Assembly: GCA_964589765.1 (NCBI GenBank)
Contig: CAZPUM010000037.1
Location: 1-10,878, forward strand
DNA length: 10,878 bases
Direction: 5' to 3'
DNA from: UBA525 sp964589765
Lineage (GTDB): Archaea > Nanobdellota > Nanobdellia > Woesearchaeales > UBA525
Below the pieces are notes generated by a model. That model had not been told where the DNA came from, ran no database searches, and saw only the letters and a list, made by a program, of their open reading frames with translations. Both the position numbers and the translations under genes were made by a program. Positions 1 through 5,878 of the stretch are shown piece by piece (position 1 is the stretch's first letter; every line of letters starts with the position of its first letter).

Positions 1-132
1 TACAGTAACTTCAGATTGTCCGCCACAGGCATTGTTACAGGCTGTTTTCAGCTGTTCAATAGAGTAGTCAGTGCCAGGACCAACTGTACAAGAGGTTAGA
101 ATTATAAGAAAAATAAGGAGGGTTGTTCTCAT
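1..132 (-). CDS. Probable lipoprotein, N-terminal 44 residues (3' end outside window)
   Basis: The first 44 codons of a minus-strand gene are visible; the rest lies beyond position 1. The N-terminus has a short basic start, a hydrophobic stretch (about residues 4-12) and then L-T-S-C at residues 12-15. This fits a lipobox, with Cys15 the likely lipidated residue. A Gly/Pro-rich stretch follows, and then C-N-N-A-C (Cys32, Cys36), so the exported part probably has disulfides. The ATG shares its A with the stop codon of the upstream gene (TGATG), so translation is probably coupled to it. The gene is the third in an operon with a four-helix membrane protein and a cysteine-rich pilin-like protein. 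Its role is unknown; an outward-facing, membrane-tethered protein working with the pilin-like neighbour is the simplest guess. Confidence 0.7.
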   Translation of the reverse strand, partial: MRTTLLIFLIILTSCTVGPGTDYSIEQLKTACNNACGGQSEVTV

Positions 133-677
133 CAGGTCCAACCTACTAGTTCATCCCATCTGTTACCATTGGAGGTACATGTGCCTGGTGGAACAACTGC
201 AGGGAGTGTTGCAACAAGTCCATTATCAGTCCAATACTTGGTCAAGATGGTCTTGCAGTTTGTAGCGCTGATTTCTGTGTTACAGCAATTGTCCATAACA
301 TGGAAACAGTACATTCTGTCTTCACAGACACCGATTCCTGCCAGGTAAGTTGTGTCATAATCTTTAATCTGGTTGTTGTTTAAATCGATATATGAGTCGG
401 GTCCTAACACAGAACTTAAACTCGTTGCGCATAAGCTTGCTAGCGACGCAGAGCTACACTGGTTGTTGCTGGCCTGTGTGCACTTTTCTGCACATGCCAG
501 TATAAACTTGTCCATTCTCTCTTTGGCTTCCTGTTCCTGCTGGACGTCGGCCAGCTCCTTCTGCTTTTCAGATATCTGGTTCTGGAAAAGCTTTAGGAGT
601 ACTAGCGCCACTGCCAGGATGATGAACAGGGCTACGAAAATCTCAATCGGTTTTTCGAATCCTTTTCTGTTTCTCAT
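132..677 (-). CDS. Cysteine-rich, membrane-anchored pilin-like protein
   Basis: A 181-residue protein. The ATG at 677 is preferred over an in-frame start 28 codons upstream because a strong GAGGAGG ribosome site sits 8 nt before it and the longer form would run into the upstream gene. The N-terminus R-N-R-K-G then F-E-K-P-I-E, followed by a hydrophobic helix (about 11-30), resembles an archaeal class III (prepilin) signal with cleavage after Gly6. The conserved Glu is at +6, not the usual +5, so processing is uncertain and a plain signal anchor is possible. Residues 33-57 are a charged, coiled-coil-like stalk. The outer domain has ten cysteines (62, 66, 74, 83, 118, 124, 131, 132, 141, 167), an even number suggesting disulfides. 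Residues 98-107 (D-x-N-x-N-x-I-x-D-Y) resemble a calcium-binding thrombospondin type-3 loop. The gene follows the four-helix protein by 2 nt and overlaps the lipoprotein start. Substrate or pilus type is unknown. Confidence 0.7.
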   Translation of the reverse strand: MRNRKGFEKPIEIFVALFIILAVALVLLKLFQNQISEKQKELADVQQEQEAKERMDKFILACAEKCTQASNNQCSSASLASLCATSLSSVLGPDSYIDLNNNQIKDYDTTYLAGIGVCEDRMYCFHVMDNCCNTEISATNCKTILTKYWTDNGLVATLPAVVPPGTCTSNGNRWDELVGWT

Positions 678-679
678 GA

Positions 680-1132
680 TTATTTCCTCCTCTTTTTTCG
701 GGCCTTTGGTTTTGGCGCCGTGCTGGCCTTGAACTTTCTGCCCATGTGGTGTGTGACCCACTCCTCAAAGTGTCCAAGTGAGAGGAATGTGAGTAACAAA
801 ACAATCAGGCTTAGTATTATGTACCCGTCTAGGATATCTAGCCCCAGGAATGCGTGGAGCAGTAGTATCAATACACAACATGCGAATAGGATTGTTCCTA
901 AGTATATCTGTGTCAGAGTGTTGAGCATGACGTGATGCTCGTGGCTGTGCCTGTAGTTGTAGCACTGGTATGTTACCGTTAATCCTATTGCTACCGTGAA
1001 TGCGAACAGAAGTGCGGCTTCAAGTCCGTATGCGGGACTTAGTATGAAGTAAACATCTGTGGCCACAGTAAAAATTAGCAAGAACACGATAACAGAAAGG
1101 GTTCTTTGTTTATGCCTGTGATGTGTTAGCAT
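680..1132 (-). CDS. His-rich four-helix membrane protein, function unknown
   Basis: A 150-residue protein that I do not recognise. Four membrane helices are visible at about 11-31, 37-57, 74-96 and 99-120. The basic N-terminus (H-H-R-H-K-Q-R) and the very basic tail (K-A-R-K-K-R-R-K) place both ends in the cytoplasm. With that topology all three His clusters (residues 4-7, 62-67 and 128-129) lie on the cytoplasmic face and could bind metal or, with the basic tail, nucleic acid or lipid; this is inference. There are 11 histidines in total. The start is the ATG at 1132, 26 bp from the centre of a TATA box, so the mRNA is probably leaderless even though an AGAGGAAG sequence precedes the ATG. The last codons (R-R-K) also form the ribosome-binding site of the next gene. 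It is the first gene of a three-gene operon with the pilin-like protein and lipoprotein. Confidence 0.7.
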   Translation of the reverse strand: MLTHHRHKQRTLSVIVFLLIFTVATDVYFILSPAYGLEAALLFAFTVAIGLTVTYQCYNYRHSHEHHVMLNTLTQIYLGTILFACCVLILLLHAFLGLDILDGYIILSLIVLLLTFLSLGHFEEWVTHHMGRKFKASTAPKPKARKKRRK

Positions 1133-1153
1133 ACTATCTTCCTCTTTTTAAGC

Positions 1154-1163
1154 ATTTATAAAT
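1154..1163. promoter_or_regulatory. Palindromic TATA box, possibly bidirectional
   Basis: ATTTATAAAT is a perfect palindrome. On the minus strand its centre is 26-27 bp from the ATG at 1132, the spacing that gives a leaderless mRNA. On the plus strand it would start a transcript near 1184-1186, just before the structured region described below. Confidence 0.6.
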
Positions 1164-1184
1164 ATTTCCGGGGAGAACACCCTG

Positions 1185-1352
1185 GTACAATAATCGATGC
1201 TACCTTGGAATAAAACCAAGATGCGAGTGTGGGGTCAGGGTCCCCACTGTGCGAGCATCGAATCAAATGCAGGCAGTGCCCGATTCTCCGCAACTAAGCG
1301 AGAGAAAGACATGCTTGTTTTTGGACCTCGTCCTCTCAAAAAATAATTTTTT
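1185..1352 (+). ncRNA. Candidate structured non-coding RNA, family unknown
   Basis: This stretch lacks a credible gene but folds strongly. A 7-bp helix pairs 1195-1201 (CGATGCT) with 1254-1260 (AGCATCG). It encloses a 5-bp hairpin (1204-1208 with 1216-1220, 7-nt loop) and a 6-bp hairpin (1229-1234 with 1242-1247, 7-nt loop). A competing helix pairs 1220-1224 with 1255-1259, so the RNA might switch between folds. A weaker helix pairs 1260-1264 with 1282-1286. A plus-strand TATA box lies about 26 bp upstream of the proposed start and a T-tract ends near 1352. I found no conserved blocks of RNase P RNA, SRP RNA, 5S rRNA or tRNA. Strand is inferred from the promoter and T-tract; the 5' and 3' ends are estimates. 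Transcription is not shown by the sequence alone. Confidence 0.35.
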
Positions 1353-1357
1353 GGAGG
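1332..1357. terminator. Two-way T-tract terminator with hairpin
   Basis: Six A, TAA, six T (1338-1352) reads as a T-tract on both strands, and T-tracts are enough to end archaeal transcripts. Flanking CCTC(T)C and GGAGG extend it to a hairpin of about 11 bp with one bulged T. It is placed to stop both the candidate RNA (plus strand) and the pilus operon read from 5086 down to 1464 (minus strand). Confidence 0.45.
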
Positions 1358-1384
1358 CCAAAAACCTTCGGTTTTCGAGCCCTC
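1354..1384. other. Hairpin downstream of the FlaJ/TadC-like gene
   Basis: An inverted repeat pairs 1354-1357 (GAGG) with 1381-1384 (CCTC), and inside it 1361-1366 (AAAACC) with 1370-1375 (GGTTTT) around a TTC loop. It lies between the T-tract and the larger hairpin at 1398-1441. It is probably part of the 3' untranslated region of the minus-strand pilus operon, unless the plus-strand RNA reads through. Confidence 0.35.
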
Positions 1385-1397
1385 GGTGTCTTAACAC

Positions 1398-1441
1398 GGC
1401 ACTCACCCAGTATCCGCACTTTCGCTTGATACGTGAGTGCC
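1398..1441. other. Strong 14-bp hairpin after the FlaJ/TadC-like gene
   Basis: GGCACTCAC (1398-1406) pairs perfectly with GTGAGTGCC (1433-1441). After a 3-nt bulge (1407-1409), GTATC (1410-1414) pairs with GATAC (1428-1432), leaving a 13-nt loop. On the minus strand the loop contains C-GAAA-G, a GNRA tetraloop. It begins 22 bp past the stop codon of the minus-strand gene, so an mRNA-stabilising 3' element or a processed RNA is possible. Confidence 0.5.
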
Positions 1442-1463
1442 TTGATTAGAATATAGAGAGGGA

Positions 1464-3320
1464 TTATCCAAGTAATATACTCTTAAACAAAACCTCAACA
1501 ACAAAGAAGTATCCTCCAAAGAGAATGATTGAGTATATCAGGAAACCAACAGAGTTTGACTTAACTGCTTCAAAGAATTTGTATTTGTCATTACCTACGT
1601 TGACCTGTGTACTGAAAAAACTCAGAACCAGTATTGTCTGGATGAGATACACTCCAACAATAACTTCGATGAACACGGGCGGAACAACAAGGCTTGTGTC
1701 AACAAGAGTGAACCCTATGTCTGTTGTGCCGAAAGAATTAGCTATAAGCTGGAGTTGTTCAGTTATGAAAACAAGAGATTTGACTATAGCAACGCTCATG
1801 ATTACTGCGCTAGCAGCGAGCAGAGGCGCTAGCAAAGTTGTTGTTATGTTAATCAATCCGATAGTTTCGGCAAGCATGGTTTTAATGTAGTCATCAAGTT
1901 TGTAAAGACTCATTGTCTGAGAGCGAACCATGCGCGATATCTTTGCGGCGGAGGCCTGGGATATCTCTCCGAAAGAGATAATCTGAATCAGTATTTGGTT
2001 AACTTTTCTGCTAGGCAATAGTTTTGGGAGTTGTTTCTGCGCAATCTGCATAATACTCTGTTTTGAAGTCATCAGTTTGTGCTGAATCTTTTTGAAGGCA
2101 TCAACAACAGGGTGGTCAGCGAAACCGAATTTTCTGTAGTCATCGATTACCTCAGGAATAACATTTTCGGTACTGATATTCAGGGTGAGGTATGTGGTGA
2201 AACTTTGAAGCAGGTGAGGTAAGTCCTGTTCCACCTCGTATACTGAGTTCCATAATTTTTTGTACCTTCTCGAGTATAACCAAGAGTAGATGTATGAGCC
2301 TATCCAGATTCCTGCCCCTAGTAGCCACCCGATAAATATAGCTATAATGGTTTCGGAATTTGCACTTCCTGCTTCGAGGTTTGTGATAAACCAGATTGTG
2401 GGTATTCCCAGAACAAACATCAAACCGACGGCCATCCAGCCGAGCCAGGAGGGCATTGGAACATACTCTTCAGCCTCTTCAATTCTTATTGTGTCAATCT
2501 GAACCCTCTTCGCAGCGAAATTCATCGCCATTAGAAGGGTTAGCACGGGGAAGAATGCGTTATAGACGAACGCGAGAATTGTTGGTTGGGCAAGCTCAGG
2601 AAGAAATATGCTCACTAATGGAATGATCATGAGGCTCATTATTGGGATTAATACTCCTAAGGTAATCAGTTTCTTTGCGTTGTCTGAGAGTTCCTCAGCG
2701 TATCTCTTGCCTAGAGTGCTGTAACTCAAAAGCATGGTTTCAATAGTCTCATTAAGGATTGTATCCCTGCCTTCTTGTTCGCTAAGTGCTGCTGTCTGTA
2801 ATAGTCTGAATGATTTAACAAAAGTTGGGTTTATGTTGTTCCAAATATCGAGGTATGGTGCGATAGCATCGCCAAGAGTCATCTTTTGTTTTCTGGTAAG
2901 GTCGTTTGTTATTTTGTCAAACTGAACTCTTAGTGTTCCATGAAGGTGTTTTGTTGTCTCAACAACAGCAAACTCAATGCTAGTATCCATGCTGATGTAA
3001 GTAGTCATTCGTAAAATCGCACGAAGCATCTCTTCGTTATACTCACCTATTGCCTGGCTGTAAAAAATGTGGTGAGGGTAGATGTACAATACAACACCGG
3101 AGATAACTCCCAGGAAAAGAAATACATAAGCGATGAATGGAATGAATATCCAGAACATTCCTGAAAATATCAGCATCACCAGGAAAACTATTGTTGCTGT
3201 TGCTGTGACATCTCTACTATTGTATGGAAAAAGTACGAACCTGAGTTTCTCTTCTATCCCTTTAGAGTTCCATCCTAACGGTATAGACTTTCCGAGCTTG
3301 TATGCGTCGGAGAAAACCAT
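1464..3320 (-). CDS. FlaJ/TadC-type membrane platform protein of a type IV pilus-like system (GspF family)
   Basis: A 618-residue integral membrane protein. It shows the archaeal duplicated GspF/T2SF layout: a hydrophobic pair (about 41-60 and 61-81), a helical cytoplasmic domain (about 82-215), hydrophobic segments at about 218-240, 247-267, 293-314 and 324-347, a second cytoplasmic domain (about 350-485), and final segments near 487-515, 547-570 and 591-613. In this family the protein is the inner-membrane platform on which the ATPase acts to assemble or retract pilin-like filaments. The ATG at 3320 overlaps the stop of the ATPase gene by one base (TAATG), with GGAGG 7 nt upstream, so the two are made together, as expected for partners. 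The family is clear from layout and context; whether it builds a pilus, an archaellum-like filament or a secretion pseudopilus is not. No archaellum accessory genes are present. Confidence 0.88.
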   Translation of the reverse strand: MVFSDAYKLGKSIPLGWNSKGIEEKLRFVLFPYNSRDVTATATIVFLVMLIFSGMFWIFIPFIAYVFLFLGVISGVVLYIYPHHIFYSQAIGEYNEEMLRAILRMTTYISMDTSIEFAVVETTKHLHGTLRVQFDKITNDLTRKQKMTLGDAIAPYLDIWNNINPTFVKSFRLLQTAALSEQEGRDTILNETIETMLLSYSTLGKRYAEELSDNAKKLITLGVLIPIMSLMIIPLVSIFLPELAQPTILAFVYNAFFPVLTLLMAMNFAAKRVQIDTIRIEEAEEYVPMPSWLGWMAVGLMFVLGIPTIWFITNLEAGSANSETIIAIFIGWLLGAGIWIGSYIYSWLYSRRYKKLWNSVYEVEQDLPHLLQSFTTYLTLNISTENVIPEVIDDYRKFGFADHPVVDAFKKIQHKLMTSKQSIMQIAQKQLPKLLPSRKVNQILIQIISFGEISQASAAKISRMVRSQTMSLYKLDDYIKTMLAETIGLINITTTLLAPLLAASAVIMSVAIVKSLVFITEQLQLIANSFGTTDIGFTLVDTSLVVPPVFIEVIVGVYLIQTILVLSFFSTQVNVGNDKYKFFEAVKSNSVGFLIYSIILFGGYFFVVEVLFKSILLG

Positions 3321-5086
3321 TACCTTTCCTCCGTCTCTGGCTCGTCTTCAGATGAGGCTTGACGTTCAGCTCTTTCTTTTGCCTCCTGTATTATTTTTCT
3401 CAGGCCTTCTGTGTACGCCATTCTGAACTCGTTTTCGTGCTCTGGATTAGTAATGGGGTTGTGTGTGTCCATTAACCTTGCGAAGAGACTGTTCGAGTCG
3501 GAAACAACAGGAGCTTCCATAAGATCTTTGTTTTTTCCTGCTAAGTGCAGTATAGATTCTTTAGCCCAACCCCTGAGCTCAATATCACGAAGCAGGTCTC
3601 TGTACGAGTTGTAACCCTGTGTGTTTTTCATAATGGTCTTTAAGGTTACAGATTTGCCTTGAAGAAGATCTTCAGTCGGTTCCAGCTGGTCAGTTTTTGG
3701 GTTGTAAACAAGAAGGTCCTGGAACTCTGGCTTGTCTTCCCAGTCTTTCAGTACCTCTGTGACGCTGATAATTCTCCTCTTTCTTCCAAGTCCGGAAGGG
3801 GTTTTGATTAGGTTTTGGATAATGATTATATCGGTAACTTTGAAGCTTCCTTTAGGAACACCCAGGTCATTAACAACGCGGTCATAAACTCCGTAAGGGG
3901 TGTCGGAGTGAATTGTTCCTGCAACAACGTTGCTCATTGCTCCGACACGCATTGCTTCGTAAAGAACTGTTGCTTCTTTGCTTCTTACCTCTCCGACAAT
4001 CAGTGCGGAGTCTCCTAAACGGAGAGATGTCCTCAGCCCTGTATCGAAAGGCATCTCAATCCCTTCCTTGAGCAGGGCTGACCTGACTTTCAATGGAAGG
4101 ATATCATACCCAAGAGCTTTATAGTCCTCTATTGGTAGCTCTTGGGTGTCTTCAATAGTGATTATTCTGTATTTTGGCAGGATCTCCAAAAGTAGGCTTC
4201 CAAGAAGGGAAGTTTTTCCGCTTCCTCTTGGGCCTGCTGTGAGGAAACTTCTCCCGTGGGCTATTATGAGGCCCATGAACCCTGCAAACCAAGCGTTCAT
4301 ACTTCCGAGATGCATGAATAATGGAAGTGTCCACGGGTGTTCTCTGTGTTTTCTTATGGAGTAACCTGTGCCGAAGATGCTAAAAGGCTCAATAATTGCT
4401 GCGACACGCGCCTTGTTTGTGCCAACTATTATTTCTCCGTCGAGTTGCGGTTGTGCTCTGTTTAACGGTCTTCCTGTGCTGATTTTCAGTCTTGTTGCAA
4501 GGTAGTTCAGGAAATCATCGCTAGGATAAACATTGGATGTACACTCCTGATACTTGGAATGGACGAGTCTCATGCTTGTCTTGTATGCGGGGGGGTTCAC
4601 GTTGATTTCAAGAATCTGTTCATCGTGTAGGAGATGTTCTAGAATTCCGAAATCTTGATACCATCTTTTGATGAATGAGTTACTTGTTACTCCTTCTTCA
4701 CTGAAGTCCTGCATATCCTTGTAAAGGCCAAAAAGGTCGTTGAAGGTTACTTGCATTTCAGGTATGTTGATGTTGTAGATGTATCCTGCGCTGGATAACC
4801 TTTTGTAAATCTGAACAATGGCTCCTGTTTTTAGTGTGTACTGGTCGACCAGTGCGACATTGTCGGGCAATATGCTAAATCTTACGTCTACAAAAAAGGG
4901 TTCGATACTGAGGAGATTATACTTGTGGTCATACTCTTTTGTGAACAACTTTGTCTTCAGCCTTAAACGGTCAAACTGCTTTTTGCCAATGGCTTTTTTG
5001 ACCTCTCCGCTAAGGTGTGGTGAAGCTAAACCTATTCCTAATTCATCACAATCAAGTTCAAGAACTTCATGCGCTCTTTCCAACAC
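3320..5086 (-). CDS. FlaI/TadA-type secretion ATPase (VirB11/GspE family), type IV pilus motor
   Basis: A 588-residue cytoplasmic hexameric-type ATPase. All core motifs are intact: Walker A G-P-R-G-S-G-K-T-S (285-293), Asp box I-E-D-T-Q-E (311-316), Walker B A-L-I-V-G-E-V-R (361-368) and His box G-T-I-H-S-D-T-P (390-397). Residues 1 to about 260 are the N-terminal domain that contacts the platform and clamps nucleotide. ATP hydrolysis drives filament assembly through the FlaJ/TadC-like partner encoded immediately downstream. A long C-terminal part (about 440-588) ends in a charged helix with an acidic, Glu-rich tail (578-588). The start is either GTG at 5086 (GGAGG only 4 nt upstream) or TTG at 5083 (7 nt); the ribosome-site spacing slightly favours TTG, changing the protein by one residue. 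The closest relatives could be archaeal Tad/Epd-type pili; it is not assignable to the archaellum specifically. Confidence 0.92.
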   Translation of the reverse strand: MLERAHEVLELDCDELGIGLASPHLSGEVKKAIGKKQFDRLRLKTKLFTKEYDHKYNLLSIEPFFVDVRFSILPDNVALVDQYTLKTGAIVQIYKRLSSAGYIYNINIPEMQVTFNDLFGLYKDMQDFSEEGVTSNSFIKRWYQDFGILEHLLHDEQILEINVNPPAYKTSMRLVHSKYQECTSNVYPSDDFLNYLATRLKISTGRPLNRAQPQLDGEIIVGTNKARVAAIIEPFSIFGTGYSIRKHREHPWTLPLFMHLGSMNAWFAGFMGLIIAHGRSFLTAGPRGSGKTSLLGSLLLEILPKYRIITIEDTQELPIEDYKALGYDILPLKVRSALLKEGIEMPFDTGLRTSLRLGDSALIVGEVRSKEATVLYEAMRVGAMSNVVAGTIHSDTPYGVYDRVVNDLGVPKGSFKVTDIIIIQNLIKTPSGLGRKRRIISVTEVLKDWEDKPEFQDLLVYNPKTDQLEPTEDLLQGKSVTLKTIMKNTQGYNSYRDLLRDIELRGWAKESILHLAGKNKDLMEAPVVSDSNSLFARLMDTHNPITNPEHENEFRMAYTEGLRKIIQEAKERAERQASSEDEPETEER

Positions 5087-5134
5087 CTCACCTCCTCGAC
5101 AATCATCAACTGTTATGGTTTTTAACCGTTTGGG

Positions 5135-5141
5135 TTTATAT
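5135..5141 (-). promoter_or_regulatory. TATA box for the pilus ATPase/platform operon
   Basis: On the minus strand this reads ATATAAA. A start site about 25 bp downstream, near 5112, gives a leader of about 25 nt, long enough to carry the AGGAGGTGA ribosome site before the GTG/TTG start. This operon therefore appears leadered, unlike its divergent neighbour. Confidence 0.5.
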
Positions 5142-5194
5142 GTTGTCTCTCTCGTCGGTCAATCTTTAGTTTCTACTTTAAGGGAGAGACAAAC

Positions 5195-5204
5195 GTTTAA
5201 ATAA
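5195..5204 (+). promoter_or_regulatory. TATA box for the coiled-coil protein gene
   Basis: GTTTAAATAA is centred about 26 bp before the GTG at 5226 and no Shine-Dalgarno site lies at a normal distance, which points to a leaderless mRNA. It sits about 55 bp from the divergent ATPase promoter, so the two could be co-regulated. Confidence 0.5.
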
Positions 5205-5225
5205 GCTCGTCGGGGGAACCAATAA

Positions 5226-5729
5226 GTGGCACTCGACTTATCAGGGGGGAAGCAGAAGGCGGACCAACAGTTCCGAGAAGAGATTAGGATGTTGGCTACC
5301 CAGATTGAGACTGTTAATCAGCAGTTGGCCTCAGGAGGTTCAGGCAGTAGTGGTGGTCCTGCTATGACCAAGTCTTTTGCCGACTTTAATTCAAAACTAC
5401 AGTTTCTGTATGAGTTCATGAAAACATTTCAGACTGAATTGAAAGGTGAAACCAAAGCATCTTTTGAACAGGTTCAGAAATCTGTAACTCACACTCTTCA
5501 GAAAAACCTTGATGATGTTTATTCTTCTCAAAAAGAGACCGCTAAAGCTGTGAAAGATATGGAGAAGCGAATTGCAGGGGCTCCTGCTTTCAACACACAA
5601 GACCTTGTTGATATTAAGATGACTTTGAAGAATCTTGTAACAATCTACCGTGAAGAGGTAGAGGTCTTCAAGAAACAGAACGAGTTCTTACAGAACAAAC
5701 TGATGGATATTGAGAAAAAACTCAAGTAG
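5226..5729 (+). CDS. Coiled-coil protein divergent from the pilus operon, function unknown
   Basis: A soluble, almost wholly helical protein of 167 residues with no membrane segment, signal peptide or cysteine. Predicted parts are a first helix (about 8-36), a flexible Gly/Ser linker (36-45), a long coiled coil (about 48-116), a break at A-G-A-P-A (117-121) and a final coiled coil (about 126-166). The GTG start is chosen because it is the first in-frame start and lies 26 bp from the TATA box. I do not recognise the family. Its divergent position beside the ATPase gene suggests a structural or adaptor role in the pilus system, in the way that archaellum FlaC/D/E-type proteins sit around the motor, but I see no sequence motif that proves this. 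The stop overlaps the 3' end of nop10 by 8 bp. Confidence 0.7.
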   Translation: MALDLSGGKQKADQQFREEIRMLATQIETVNQQLASGGSGSSGGPAMTKSFADFNSKLQFLYEFMKTFQTELKGETKASFEQVQKSVTHTLQKNLDDVYSSQKETAKAVKDMEKRIAGAPAFNTQDLVDIKMTLKNLVTIYREEVEVFKKQNEFLQNKLMDIEKKLK

Positions 5730-5877
5730 TCATCTCTTTGTACTTTCGTCTGTACTTTCCGTATTTGTCTTCAGGGGAGTATTTTGGTGGTTTAGGATTT
5801 CCCCGCTTTCCACCGCACTTACACTCATCTGAGAGCCCGTAACTTCCGCACACTCCGCATTTCAGAATATTGGCCAT
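5722..5877 (-). CDS. nop10: H/ACA ribonucleoprotein protein Nop10
   Basis: A 51-residue protein. It is a core part of the H/ACA small ribonucleoprotein, where with Cbf5, Gar1 and L7Ae it places pseudouridine in rRNA. The zinc ribbon has C7-x2-C10 and C19-x-C21. The conserved P-K-P-P-K-Y-S-P-E-D-K-Y-G-K-Y-R-R block (about 28-44) is nearly invariant in the family and binds Cbf5. The length is typical. The ATG lies one base after the aIF2-alpha stop codon (TGA-T-ATG), so it is probably translated by reinitiation, since no clear ribosome site is seen. Its stop codon overlaps the end of the convergent coiled-coil gene. This order, aIF2-alpha then nop10, is common in archaea. Confidence 0.95.
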   Translation of the reverse strand: MANILKCGVCGSYGLSDECKCGGKRGNPKPPKYSPEDKYGKYRRKYKEMTT

Positions 5878-5878
5878 A

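Noticed and set aside
678..761. 28-codon N-terminal extension of the pilin-like protein
   Set aside because: It overlaps the upstream gene and its composition is that gene's shadow; the strong ribosome site marks ATG 677.
1195..1260. tRNA gene
   Set aside because: The 7-bp closing stem and 7-nt loops are suggestive, but there is no T-loop consensus, no usable anticodon arm and no D-arm pattern on either strand.
1221..1300. 5S rRNA
   Set aside because: A hairpin like 5S helix IV and a block faintly like the CCGAACTCGGAAG region are present, but in the wrong order, and no terminal helix of 5S size encloses them.
1249..1449. 66-residue plus-strand reading frame
   Set aside because: It lies across the inverted repeats, has no ribosome site or promoter and encodes no recognisable protein.
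1185..1450. RNase P RNA or SRP RNA
   Set aside because: The size would fit, but the RNase P CR-I/CR-V blocks and the SRP helix 8 tetraloop and bulge are not found on either strand.
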